A stretch of 64,000 bases of DNA from contig CM055099.1 of NCBI GenBank assembly GCA_029204225.1, forward strand, positions 41,341,131 through 41,405,130. The letters run 5' to 3'. Origin of the DNA: Diphasiastrum complanatum. Taxonomy: Eukaryota; Streptophyta; Lycopodiopsida; Lycopodiales; Lycopodiaceae. Shown here in pieces: positions 33,378 through 46,499 of the stretch (position 1 is the stretch's first letter; every line of letters starts with the position of its first letter). The position numbers and the translations under genes are program-made. The notes under the pieces are model-generated. The model saw nothing but the letters and a program-made list of their open reading frames with translations, had not been told where the DNA came from and made no database searches.

Positions 33378-34470
33378 AAGGTGGAACTGTGGTACAAAAG
33401 GTTGGGCCACCCCAACTACAAAGCCATGGAATCTCTGGTAGCAAAGGAGCTTGCAGTTGGACTCCCCAAGCATTTGTCAAAGTGTGGGAAGAGATGTGAA
33501 GCATGCAGCCTCTCAAAGGCTCACAAACTACCCTTCTTAAGATCTACATCAAGATCAAACTCTCCTCTTGAACTCATCCATTCGGATGTTCATAGTTTTT
33601 CACATGAGTCTAATGGTGGTGCCAAGTACTATGTAATTTTCATTGATGACTATTCTAGATTTTGTTGGATGTACCTCTTGTCTAGCAAATCAATGGTGTT
33701 TGATTCTTTTGTAAAGTTCAAGACTTTGGTAGAAAATCAACTTAGTACCAAGATTAAGGTATTAAGGAGTGATAATGGAGGTGAATATATCTCCAATAAG
33801 TTGATTGACTTTTGTAATTCTAATGGCATAAAGAGGGAGTTGTCATGTCCATACACCCCTCAACAAAATGGAGTGAGTGAGAGAAAAAATAGATCTCTTT
33901 GTGAGTGTGCTAAGGCCTTCGGGCTAGATGCTTCTCTATCCAAACCATTTTTGGGGTGAAGCAATAACTTGTGCTAACTATTTGTGCAATAGATTGCCAA
34001 ACCAAGCCATTGGAGGAATCACACCATTTGAAGCTCTATTTGGAGAGAAGCCCGATGGAGTAGTATCATGGCTTTCCAAAAAGCAAGATACCATCTCCCT
34101 ATCTTCCACAGAATCCGAATACAAGGCCTTGACATCAACATGCAAGGAGGTCTTGTGGCTCAAAAGGCTATTGGTGGAGCTTCATGTCATGGAGGAGGAT
34201 CCTATCATCTATTGTGACAACCAATCAACCAAATCACTTGCAACTAATCCTACATTCCATGCAAGGAGCAAACACATCGAAATTGCTCATCATTTCGTGA
34301 GGGAAAAAGTGCAAGCTAAAGAGATCAAGCTCCAACACGTGCCATCATCAAGTTGCTTGGCTGATTTGTTTACTAAATCTTTACCTAAAGATTCATTTGT
34401 CAAGCTTAGATCATCAATTGGAGTTATTGATAAAAGCATTGTGATCTCCAAGGCTAGATTTGAGGAGGAG
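33378..34470 (+). pseudogene. Copia integrase fused in frame to RNase H (N2, RT deleted)
   Basis: 33381-33959 encodes the pre-integrase HxxxH/CxxC region (WYKRLGHPNYKAMES, CEACSLSKAH) and an integrase core with all three acidic positions visible (IHSDVHSFS, LRSDNGGEY, NGVSERKN). A +1 frameshift near 33945 leads to a frame 33928-34509 in which integrase (TPFEALFGEKP) is joined directly to RNase H (GVVSWLSKKQDTISLSSTES). The rest of RNase H (YCDNQSTKSLATNPTFHARS, ADLFTKSL) is complete. About 1.8 kb covering the integrase C-terminus and all of RT is gone without breaking the frame. Confidence 0.9.
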
Positions 34471-35192
34471 TGTGAAAAATTGCCTACATTGGCAAATCTA
34501 GCCATGTAGAATATTGTACATTTTTTCAATATTGTTTGTTGGTTACTTGAATGGCCAAAGTGCCACTTGTACATTCACACCTAAAGTAGGTTACCACGAG
34601 TCAGGAGGAGTGGTTGTTTCCATTTGGTAGTGATTCCTACTTTGTAGGATCTAGACCATGATTTATGATGAGATTTGTACCTACCATGCACCTACCAAGC
34701 ATGGCTCTTGGATCTAGGCTAGGGTTTTCACATTAGGGCAAGAAAGTGGAGTCTACTTCCTTATTACATGCTAGATTTTCACCTAACTTAGCAAAGGAAG
34801 TGTGTTTTATTATGTATTCCCATTCTCCATAGTGAGGAGATAGAAACTTCTTGGAGCCTCAAGGAGAAACTCGTGTTTCCTCTCATCGTATGGTGATTGC
34901 TCTTGATTTCCAATGAAACCCAGCTTTGGCACATTGTAAAAACTGTCCACGGGCCATACTAGAGCCTTATTTCCACACACAGGCCATACTAGAGCCTTAT
35001 TTCCACACGTGTGGAGTTGGATTACACTTATTGATCAATGCTTTGATTGTCTCTACTTGTTTTCTATCAAGCTGCTAAACTAGATCTTGTTTTCTGATGA
35101 CTAGTTTCTGATAGATTGTTTAACAAGCATACAATCAACCTTGTGGATCATTCAAAAATCCATCTATGGTCCTTAGTATTGTACTTTTCACA
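34471..35192 (+). repeat. 3' LTR of element N2
   Basis: It begins TGTGAAAAATTGCC after the purine tract GAGGAGGAG and ends GTACTTTTCACA. It contains a 30-base tandem duplication (GGCCATACTAGAGCC units at about 34952 and 34982) and CACACGTGTGG with CACGTG at 35006-35011. No matching 5' LTR was found to the left of 28076. Confidence 0.85.
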
Positions 35193-36521
35193 CAAGATGC
35201 GGATCTCCAGGACACTCTAATAAACTCATCTTATGGTTTGATGTTTTACTATTTTGCAACAAGTTTATCAATTTGTTTTTTCTTCAGATTTATCTATTAT
35301 CAAGATGTCTAAGTATCATCTCCATATGGATCTTCCTATAGAATATGCTCTAATGTCCAAAAGAAATGTGAAAGGATCCACGTGGTCAACTCTCAAGATC
35401 ATGCATCACAAATTGGAAAACAAACAAAATTGTGATCTATGGGCTAACAGAAGTTTATATCCACTAGATTTAAGCTCAATGCAACATCCAAACATTGAAT
35501 CAATTACACAACTCATATTGTTTTTGTGTGAAGGACAAACTGGTCTATTGGATTATGGTGAAAGATTGATAAGTTATGGCATTGATAGCTCAATGCAACA
35601 ATCCATAGATTAGAAAATATGCTGAATGGTTTGCTTATTGACTATAAAAAAGAGACTTAGTTATTGCAAACGAAGGAAGAGAATGAAATTTTTTAACTAA
35701 AAAATTTGTGCTTATAAAATTTTATTTTAAATCTCAATGAGGACAATGACAAAATGCAACAAGTTTTACAGCCAGTACGTAGCTCATATTAAGAAACTAA
35801 AAAATAATGAGTGAAAAAGAGTTGTGTTAATAGGCATTGATGATAAAAAGAAAAGAAAATTTGAGCTTTCAAGTAAGATCTTGTTTCGAAATAGATTTTT
35901 TTATTTTTATTTCAAGTAGTCCGCCAATGATTGTGATTTATTTTTCTAATTCTTAGTTTTATTTTGCATAACAACATCTATTTCACATCAAAATCTGAAA
36001 GACAACGACATGATAGTAAAAACTTTGAGTGCAGTGCTGACAACCAAATCAACGATGAGTCTACTAGGCAATCAACAATATTCTCAAATCAAGTCCAAGA
36101 TTACCGAGGCCCTTATCAATGAAATAGGTAAAATTGTTAACCAAAAATTGATACAAGGACCATGTGATTATTTAGGTATTAGTAGGGATGCATATGCTAC
36201 AATATTTAAAATTATCAAAGAGGCATTTGGACAAGTGCACTTAAAAAGAATATCTACTCCTCGACCATTTCAAATAAAAGTAGAAAGAGTTGTGTTAAAT
36301 ATGGGTATGCAAAAAATTATTGGAATTCTTTATCATATCAATGAAATTTATAATTCAAAAGTTGGCACCTTGTCCTATGACAAGAAATTTCTCTAATAGA
36401 GAAAGTTCTATCAAAAGCGGCTCTTTATAAAGGACATGTTAAAAGATGAGAAGCTTTTTGGGAAAAAAGAGAAATATCCCCTGCAATCCAAGCATACGAG
36501 GAAAACTAGTTGAAGAGGGAG
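35193..36521 (+). other. Internal region of an unclassified Copia-LTR element (G)
   Basis: It ends in the purine tract GAAGAGGGAG (36512-36521) directly before a Copia LTR, so at least its right part is element DNA. Frames at 35254-35613 (119 codons) and 36010-36396 (128 codons; LGISRDAYATIFKIIKEAFG in its middle) are AT-rich and unrecognised, with many stops between them. No gag or pol motif is visible. The left boundary is uncertain. Confidence 0.55.
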
Positions 36522-37110
36522 TGTGAGAAATTTCAACTAGTTTAGTCAAGATTGGTCATAGTTTGATAAGATTGCCAAATATACAATTGAGGCCAATTTT
36601 CATATTAGACTTAGAGTTTGACTTTTCAAAGTTATATTAGTCTAAAAGCATTTGAATAAAAACTTTTTGAAAGTGTGGGAAAGTGTAGTACACGAGTCTT
36701 AGTAGATTCCAAGAGTAGTAGAAACATTGAATCTAGTCACAACAATAGTAGGGTTTTTCATTATGGAGGAAAACCAAGTTTGAAATCAGGTTTGGACCTG
36801 TTATAAAAGGATGTAACTCATGGGAAGAGACACATTCTCTCTCTCTTATCTCACTTCATGCTTATCATAAGTTCTCTTGGATTCATCTATCCATTGGTGC
36901 ACTTTATTGGTGATATCTTGCAATCTTGTGCATAGAATGCTTATTTTATAACAACAACAACCTACTATCCTTCACACGTGTGGATTGAAGATCAACAACA
37001 AAAATGACATTCTACACACTAGAAATCAAGATATCTTGAGAAATACACATGAGATGGACATAGAATTAAAAGAGATGAATTCTCCACATAAAATGAGAAT
37101 AAAAAGATGC
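36522..37110 (+). repeat. Copia LTR (same family as 50392-51041), right end uncertain
   Basis: It starts TGTGAGAAATTTCAACTAG after a purine tract. It shares GGACCTGTTATAAAAGGATG, CACACGTGTGGAT and TTCATGCTTAT with the LTRs at 50392-51041 and 53362-53932. CACGTG at 36975-36980. Similarity fades after about 37110. Confidence 0.75.
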
Positions 37111-37922
<812 letters not shown>

Positions 37923-37949
37923 TAAGATCTATCATTGTTGAGTAGTGTT

Positions 37950-38294
37950 AATTGCTAGTGTTAATGGATCATATTATTAATGGTTAGTGTTAGATGTGGA
38001 TCATGAGCATGTGCTTGATTATGAACTATGTTATTGCTCTTATGGGAACGAATCTCCGCACGACAACATGTTAATCCTCTTCATCTCCTTTGATGCTTGA
38101 TGTGCTTGGATCTAGGATTGAAGGTGGATAGGAAATACCTGCTACAGACCTCATCCATTTATATACTTGTCAAAAATAGTACAAACACTATTTTTGGCCT
38201 TTATTGACAAATACAAATCTATCTTTAAGTTGAAATTTCATGCTGGCCTCAAAATTGCAAAAATAGATCAAGCAAACTAGTTGATTTTTTCACA
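37950..38294 (-). repeat. Copia LTR start (minus strand) after module T2
   Basis: On the minus strand the purine tract GAAGAGGGAG is followed by TGTGAAAAAATCAACTAG at 38294. A TATA-like GTATATAAATGG lies near 38165 (minus). The distal end is not clear; it may reach the microsatellite. Confidence 0.6.
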
Positions 38295-39125
38295 CTCCCT
38301 CTTCAACTAGTTTTGGCATAGATTTGACCACAGTACTTTGATCCATCTTAAGAATGATCTCCATCCTAAGTATAAACCTCCTTTCTATGGTTTTATAGTA
38401 GCTTTCATAATTGATATAGTTGGATGCTTCAGTATTTCTTACATCAATTTTACATATCAAGATGTAACTAGAATATGAAGAGCCAAAAAGAATGTAAATG
38501 CAATGATTCCACCATGCTTCCAACTTTGAAATCTCTGGAAAATAAAAACAACCAAACAATAAATGTGAGTAATCAACCATTTCTTGCATGTCTCCTCCAT
38601 CTTTGTCCTTTGTTGATATGTTCCCACCATGAAAATCGACGAATGAGCCTCCATTTCCATCTTGCCATAAGATATCATCAACCCTTGATGACTTGATCAT
38701 GAATGAGTGATATAGTGAGCCTCCTTTAGCTTCATTTTCATTAGAAAAACCAGCTAAGAATGCTAGTACAACTCCATCATCAAAATGATGCAAAACAATG
38801 TAACAAGTTTCACCATATCTTGAAAATTTGCACACATTCACATGAAATTACTCTAACATGAGATAGAACAAGTAAAGTAAACTTGAACAACACTTTCTTG
38901 TTGCTCCCTTGACCTTACTTGATTCTTCAATAACCTGCAAAAACAAATCCAAAGTATCTTTGTCAATTGACTTCCCTTTGATGCTCTTGACTAGCTCCAA
39001 ATTGCCACTTTCCCTTTTGTGTTGAAGTGCTTTGGGATCAACCTCTTGATCTTCCACATGACCATCAAAGCCATTGAGCAAAAAAACAAAATTCCAGATC
39101 CATTAGTTGTATCCATCAACTTTAT
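38295..39125 (-). pseudogene. Non-pol module before the purine tract (copy T2)
   Basis: Frames 39081-38848 and 38841-38290 are separated by one stop (LEF region) in the same reading frame. Order: EDQEVDPKALQHKRESGNLE, LDLFLQVIEESSKVK, a hydrophobic stretch SSLLYLFYLMLE, FHVNVCKFSRYGETCYIV, DDILWQDGNGGSFVDFHGG, HLLFGCFYF, CKIDVRNTEAS, FILRMEIILKMDQS and the end PKLVEEGV. The last residues are encoded by the purine tract and the stop (TGA) lies in the first bases of the LTR. Copy T3 at 54600-55445 follows the same order. No known domain is recognised. Confidence 0.75.
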
Positions 39126-40899
39126 TTTATCATAATTTTGATGTTTGGTCAATATCTTGTTGAGTTTGGATCTCTTTCATTAAGTAGATGTTGAGTTTCT
39201 ATATTGCAAATGGTGTAAATTGTGTTGTCTTTCTAAACCAAAGATCATAGATGATTTTGGATCTTAGTGATTCACAAAATCTTCACAGTTTTTTGGTGTT
39301 TGGCAAGGATGATCTTGTGGCACTTTCTTGGCAGTATAGATTTGGGCATTGTGCATGGAACATCACCAAGCATTAAAAGAATAAAATATTAGATCCAAAG
39401 CTTATTGGATATCATGTAGAAAGGAAAGAGACAAGTGCATGTGCATTTCTTGAAGAAGGTGAAGTTGGACTTTGAAAATCAAGGAAGGAAGGTATAAGTG
39501 TTTGGTGATCTACCAAGTTCAAGTTCACATGCAAGATGAATATATTTTTTCATGATTATAAAGGATTGTATGGACTCAAGATAGTGTTGGATTTATCCGA
39601 ATAGTCGATCTTTAATCTACATCCATTCATCTATCCAGTTCTACAAGTTTACTCATGTTTTACACAATCTACAGAGATACATGATTGGAATAGCTAACAA
39701 TCAAGATTCATCTATCCAGTTCTACATTTTTACTAATGTTTTTACACACTGTGCAGAAATACATGGAAACAATTAACAATCAGGTTCGACAAAGAGTATC
39801 AAAGGTGTTCAAACTATCGAATGTTAACAGAACTTGGTTCCACTTGTTACAAAGCTAAAAACTTGCCCTGATGATTTTTGCAAGTAGTTTTCGAGAAGCC
39901 CAACTAGATAAAATGCCAACTCAATATGGCTAACCTCCAATTGCGATCTGATACCAAACAACTATCTTCAACTATCATTTGGATATGCCCAAAAAACATT
40001 CATAAACAAGTATAACTTAGTTGCTCACTTTCTAGGTTAACTTGATTTTCTTCTTTTAGATCTTCCTTTTGCGAATTGATCTTGGAGATTAATATAGCAC
40101 ATTGCTAGAAACTCGTACTGGTTATCAACAAAAGTGTCAAACAAAGTCAATCAAATACTCAAAGATAGTTTCGAGTATGCGGTTGCATCAACTATTATTT
40201 TGTGGTCATGATTCTTCTTATTTGTACATGCTACTTACTGAATTGATGCTATAGTTTTATCGCATTCAATATTATGTCAGAATAATCGAATGCTTATGTT
40301 CTATTGTAATATGATTACACTCTCTTATACTTTTGTCTAAATTATCGAATGATTCGATACAATAATGTTTATTCTATTATGTTTTTCTACGAAATTAAGC
40401 TAGATATTATGATGATTTCAAAGTTAGAATAACTTGGAATTCAAACGTGGCAATAGTCAAGATAGTTTTGTTGATAGGCGTAGTCATACATTAGGAGAAG
40501 GATTATTCGGTAGAGCCTAATAGTGAATGTATAGAATGCAATCAGTCTTTTCTCTATCAAGCATTCTTTCGTTCTTCCAATAGATAGTAGCAAAGAGCTC
40601 ATTGTACACTCATCTTCATCCTTCCTACTTCATGCTTGATATATATCATGATATCTTATGGTTGCTTTTATAGTGATGCCATTGATTCCACTCTTAGACT
40701 ACACGGTGAAATGGATTTTGATAGGATCATAATCAATGGGTGGAGAAATATGTTTTTCTTCATGACATGTCAAGGATACAAATCTATAAAAATTATAATG
40801 ATATTTTTTTTTGATAATCAAGTCATGCGAAATTCTAGTATAATCATTGGTGCATGGAAAATAAAGTTTTGTTGCAAAACTTGGTTTCTAGAGTTTGAA
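39126..40899. other. Anonymous DNA with an 81-bp tandem duplication
   Basis: No gene. Units at 39625-39705 and 39706-39786 both contain ATTCATCTATCCAGTTCTAC and related sequence. A TGTTGGATTTATCCG at about 39596 resembles an LTR start, but no partner end was found. Confidence 0.5.
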
Positions 40900-41099
40900 G
40901 CATGAATCTTGGAGGATCATCAATGGATCTAACATGTGTTTCTAGTTTAGGTCAGAAGAGGAGAGCCAAAATATGATGTGTTTTTCACTTACTCTTGGTT
41001 TTGCGTTGAGTAAGATTGAACATTGTTGCTACATCATTTTCTATGATGCTCATGTTTTATGTGATCATGATATAGTCAACTGGGTGTGGTACAAAGGGG

Positions 41100-41310
41100 C
41101 AAAGCCAAGTATGGACTTTGTTAAATGATAGACCTTGATGATATAATATTGGAGGAACTGTGTTACTATATCTATGGCAAGAAAATGGTGTAGTTTATAT
41201 GCATAGGAAGTTTTCATGTTGTAATCCAATTACATCATGTAAAATCGATATAAATGATAGTAAATCATCCTATATGGACACTAATCTTTTCTATATTAGT
41301 TGAAATATCT
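41100..41310 (+). pseudogene. Degenerate copy of the non-pol module (T4)
   Basis: The nucleotide stretch ATCCTATATGGACACTA with its upstream TGTAAAAT(C/T)GAT matches copy T1 at about 410-460 closely, in the same orientation. The remainder is too decayed to translate and no purine tract or LTR follows. Confidence 0.5.
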
Positions 41311-41508
41311 TTCTTTAGTCTCTTGGAATCAATAGGGATAAAGAAAAGATGACAACCCTTAAGAAGGACACAATATTCCTTAAGTGGGAATTTAAGTTGG
41401 ATTTGAGGCAGAATGTAAAAATATACAAATAGCAACTTACAAGCCAAATTGGACTCATATTAAACTAGCGAAGTGTGCCCACCGATGGCGGGCAGTCGAT
41501 GGGGTGTG

Positions 41509-41643
<135 letters not shown>

Positions 41644-41749
41644 TGGGAGGGAGTAGGAGTGGCATAGGGAAAGAGAGGAGAGTGGTGAGTGAGGGAGAGT
41701 GTAGGTGTGACAGTAGGCTATAGGCATGTGTACAATCTCTCTCTCTAAA

Positions 41750-43285
41750 ATAGTTTTAATTATATAGATACTTTGACCATAAGTTAAAGTGTAACCTCAC
41801 ACATGAAACTAGAAGGGGACAAGTTGGGTCTACAAACATTATTTTAATATTTAGTTCACATAAATAGAAATCCTGCTTGTTGATTGTCATGCAGATGGAT
41901 TTAGATCATTGATGTTGTTGAAGGCTATGATTCAAGATGCAACCCTAAGCTCTAGACCTTTCTATTTGTGGCCTACTATGCTTATAAACGGAATGAATCT
42001 TATTCATTTTGTCTCACATTTCTGGTAATGAATTGGAGAGAAAGTCAAAGTCACACTACATTGTCTACATTTTGTCTTTATCATGTATAGTAAATTGCTA
42101 GTTTGCATCTATAAGTTTCAAAGTCGATGATTTCTTGGATCTTGACCCTTTAACGGTTTCCTTTCCACTCATCATGACCTAACGACTCAATTAGATATGG
42201 ACAATACTCAATGACAACTATTTTAACTATATTTTACAATACTATGAATATTATAGGCACTGCGGCATGTTGCTCAAGGCAAAAGACTTTTGATGAAGAA
42301 AAAGGCACCTTAGATGAATGCATGCCCTACCTCTCCTAGAATTCTTTTGCACTTGTATGGTTATTTATTTATTTATTATCAAGTGATGATTCATTTTTTG
42401 TCATCATCAATAGTGAATGGACCACATTGAATTCATCTCAACTTTGCAGAGACGGATTCTGGTATCTAGAAAAAAGATTTTTGTTATCAAATTCAAGTTT
42501 CTTGCCAACATGCTCGTAACCAGGGATCTCACATGAGACATGATATGCCCTTGTTGCAATCATGAACTTCCATTGCCGAAGATATTTGGGCCAAGCAAAA
42601 AATCATTCATTTGATTGTGTGGAATTGAAATTCTTTCAATTACAAAACTAAATTTGTGAAATTTGAAGACTATCCTACATGGACTACTAGTTTTGATTTC
42701 CCTTGGAACTTGCACAAGTTATCCATGCTATAAGTCGTACGGTTGGACAAGAATCAAATAATGTTCTCATGAGTATACTAAATTGTATTTCCAACATATT
42801 CAACTATTGTCAAAACTTAACAAAAAGTTTCCCTCAAAGTTAATTATCGTGGAGTCTTTTGTTTTCTTTACCAATTGCTTTAAAAGAATGTTTCAATAAA
42901 AGGCTACATCTCTAGTACGAGTAAGTTCAAAAGTAATTACTTTTGAGTTCATTTGGAGCCCACCTTGGATTGTTTTTTGCATTAGTTTTTGCTACTAATT
43001 TTATTTTTAATATATTTAAAGGCTTAATCCTCATCTTGGGGTGACTCCAATAAGTGATGAGTTGGTATTATTTTTCCTCTTATGAAACAGCCGTGATCTC
43101 CTTAAGAAATGTTGGAAGGCTAGTCCATAGCTATTCTAATGCCCATAACCATTTGTACATTACGTGCGACTACCACATCGCAAAATGTAATAAAATGTGT
43201 CAATATGATCTCCAAGATTGTCCAAGTCATAAGCACACCCTTGTCCACACTAGAAAAAAGCCTTCTCCACACTAGAAAGCCTATC
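41750..43285. other. Anonymous intergenic DNA
   Basis: AT-rich, with dense stops on both strands. The frames at 43054-43275 (plus) and 43120-43359 (minus) are short and unrecognised. Confidence 0.5.
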
Positions 43286-43304
43286 ATATACACGACCATG
43301 CGTC

Positions 43305-43445
43305 TTTGAAGTAGATCCCCAAAAGTACTTGCATAACTAGGTAGACAAGCCAATATCAAGAAGCCAAGACCAGGCTTCTTTGAAGCCTAACCCCCAAAAG
43401 TACTTGCATAACTAGGTAGATTAGCCAGTATAAAGAAGCCAAGAA
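43305..43445. repeat. Tandem duplication, period about 76 bases
   Basis: CCCAAAAGTACTTGCATAAC and the following AGGTAGA.(A/T)AGCCA..AT run appear at about 43318 and 43394, each ending in AAGAAGCCAAGA. It lies beyond the 3' end of HSP90. The remaining 370 bases to the HSP90 stop probably include its 3' UTR. Confidence 0.8.
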
Positions 43446-43818
43446 AAACAGTTAGGTATTTGTATCACCTTGTTACAACAAAGATTTCTTTATCATCTCG
43501 AACTATTATTACTTGTTGGAGTGCATATTATCGACTTTGGTTTGGCTCTCCTTCACATATTTTGTGCTTCCCACTTCACGAAACTTATGAAAGGTGAATC
43601 CATGTATCAACCTCACTTCCACTACAAAACTAGTCACAAGAAAAGCACTCTGATTTCTAAAACTATTATAACAAGCTTCTGTCAGCAGATATATGTCAAA
43701 ACAACAGCTATTTTAGTTGCGAAAAGACAAGACAAAGATCATGTATGCAGTGCTAACAAAACCCCAGTTAATTTATAGCAACAACAAAGCCCACTTATTT
43801 CAGTTTGATCGAGAAACC

Positions 43819-46499
43819 TCAATCAACTTCTTCCATCTTGCTGCTCTCAGCTTCAGCATCCTCTTCCAGTGGAGGCATATCTACTTCATGCTCCTCAACC
43901 CCCTCATCCTCTATGCTCAATCCCACTTTCAGCATTCTATGGATTCTTGACCCAAAAGTGTTTGGATCCGCAAGGCTGAATCCAGAAGTCAGAAGGGCGG
44001 TCTCAAAGATCAAAAGAACCACATCTTTCACTGACTTGTCATTGGGATCTGTCTCTACCCTCTTTCTGAGCTCATTTATGATGGAGTTGTCTGGGTTGAT
44101 CTCCATTGTCTTCTTGCTAGACATGTAGCTCGCCATGGTGGTGTCTCTCAATGCTTGTGCTTTCATGATTCTTTCCATATTTGCTGTCCAGCCATACTGT
44201 CCTGTGACTAGAACACACGGCGAATCGACTATCCGATCTGATACCACCACCTTTTCCACTTTGTCACCTATGATGTCTTTGATCACCTTGCACAGCTGCT
44301 GAAATTGTGCAATTTTTTCTTCCCTCTTTCGCTTCTCCTCATCTGAGTCGTCGATCTTCAAGCGTTCTTTGGCAGCAGACGCCAATTTCTTGCCATCATA
44401 CTCCTTCAGCTGCCCTATTGCATACTCATCGATCGGATCAGTCATGAGCAGAACTTCGTAGCCTTTTCGCTTGAGCCTTTCAAGGAAGGGGGAATTCTGA
44501 ACAGCTTTTCTACTCTCCCCTGTGATGTAGTAAATGCCCTCCTGTCCTTCCTTCATTCTCGTAACATAATCCTTCAAGCTTGTCATCTCATCTCCACTCT
44601 TGGTGGAGTAAAATCTGAGCAGCTCAGCAAGTTTGGCTCTATTCTGACTATCTTCATGTATGCCCAATTTGATGTTCTTTGAGAAAGCATCATAGAATTT
44701 GTTGTAGTCATCTTTATTCTCCGCAATCTCCATGAACAATTCAATTGATTTCTTTACCAAATTCTTCCGGATCACCTTGAGGATCTTGTTCTTCTGCAAC
44801 ATCTCCCTCGAAATGTTAAGTGGCAAATCCTCAGAATCCACCACACCCTTCACAAATCCGAGATACTCTGGCATAAGTTCTTCACAGTTGTCTGTGATGA
44901 AGACACGCCTGACATATAATCTGATGTTATTCAGCTTCTTCTTGGTGTCAAATAAATCAAATGGAGCACGCTTTGGCACGAACAGTACAGCTTTAAATTC
45001 CAGCTGCCCCTCAACTGAGAAATGCTTCACTGCCAAATGCTCTTCCCAGTCATTGGTGAAGCTCTTGTAGAAAGCGGCATACTCCTCCCTTGTAATTTCT
45101 TCTGGTTTCCTCATCCAAATTGGTTTCTGCTTATTCACTAGCGTCCATTCATGCGTCACTTCCTTCACTTTCTTCTTCTTCTTGTCCTTTCTTTCTTTCT
45201 CCTCGTCTACCTCCTGAATCTTAACTCCTTCCTGATCTTTATCCTTTATCTCTTCATCTTCCTCGTCACTTACCTCTTTCTCAGTGGTCTTCTCAGTCCA
45301 CAAATAGATCGGGTAGCTTATGAATTCTGAATGCTTTTTAATCGAATCTTTCAGCCTTCTTTCTTCTACATACTCATGCTGCCAACGTCGCAAAACAAAA
45401 TCAATATCTTCAGGAACAATATGATCCAAATTTAAGATCCAATTGCAGCAGGAAAATATAAACTATTTGTTTCTTTATGATCTGCTGAAAATTAAATCAT
45501 ATACCTGATCATCCTTGAGATACAAAGTCACTTTGGTTCCACGCCCAAGTGGCTCTCCGGTTGTATCCTTTTTTACAGAGAACAATCCTCCAGCGTGCGA
45601 TTCCCATACATACTGGTCGTCATCGTTGTGCTTGGTGGTGACAATTACTCTTTCAGCTACAAGATACGCAGAGTAAAAGCCCACCCCAAATTGTCCAATT
45701 ATACTAACATCAGCTCCAGCTTGCACAGCCTCCATGAACTCTGGTGTGCCCGAGCGTGCTATGGTGCCCAGATTGCTCACCAGATCTGCAGGCGCGCCAT
45801 TAAACAACAGTCCTGAGTTGTATGCTTTATTGGGTTTTTGCTCCATATCAGAGCTGTAAAGAAATCTAAGGAGTCAATAGAGCAAAACGTACGGGTGCAT
45901 CGTCGGCAAACATGAAAGAATGAAAATTCGGCATTAGGAAAATGTGGAAAAGGAGAGCTTACCAGCTTTGGTCATTCCAATCCCACTATCTATGACGCTG
46001 ATCGTGTTGTTAGTCTTGTCCGGAACAACACGTATGTAAAGTTCTGGATGGGAATCAAGCTTACTTTTGTCTGTCAATGACTCGAAGCGGATTTTGTCAA
46101 GTGCCTGCAACAAATCCAATCTCCTTAATGACATGCAAAATCCCAACAGAAGCAGAATCATTTATGTGCCTAGAACAGTGCATACAGCACAATTTACAGC
46201 CAGCTGCCTACTTTTGACTTTAATCAAATCAAGATCAACATTATTATAGTTGCGAAAGGATATCTTACGTCAGATGCATTACTGATTAGCTCCCTCAGAA
46301 ATATCTCCTTGTTGCTGTAAAAGGTATTTATGATCAAACTCAGCAGCTGATTAATCTCCGCCTGAAAAGCGAATGTTTCTGTTTCATCCGCACCTTCATG
46401 TCCTTCGAATTCCATGCTTACATTTTTCGCAGGAGCCTCCGTCATCGCCATGTCTATGCCTTCCATGCTTGCATCTAATGTTAGACGAGACTCGTTCAT
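43819..46499 (-). CDS. HSP90: Cytosolic HSP90 molecular chaperone
   Basis: Coding exons (minus): 46499-46269, 46104-45963, 45785-45505, 45378-43819; introns of 164, 177 and 126 bases, all GT-AG, with matching phases; 737 residues. ATP-binding N-domain motifs: [36 protein letters not shown]. Then come a charged linker ([16 protein letters not shown]), the middle domain ([27 protein letters not shown]) and the C-terminal dimerisation domain ending MEEVD, which marks the cytosolic class and binds TPR co-chaperones. It folds client proteins, including kinases and immune receptors, and is typically heat-induced. The family usually starts near ADETETF; here about 37 in-frame residues precede that point, with an alternative Met at residue 29. 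No stop or frameshift, so it is probably functional. Confidence 0.96.

Noticed and set aside
38848-39081. Envelope-like protein in the module before the LTR
   Set aside because: There is only one short hydrophobic stretch, no signal peptide and no glycoprotein-like pattern; envelope is not supported.
39945-39957. Primer-site-like TTGGTATCAGATC on the minus strand
   Set aside because: The adjoining sequence ends in TTGTT rather than CA and I found no matching LTR start, so an LTR cannot be claimed.
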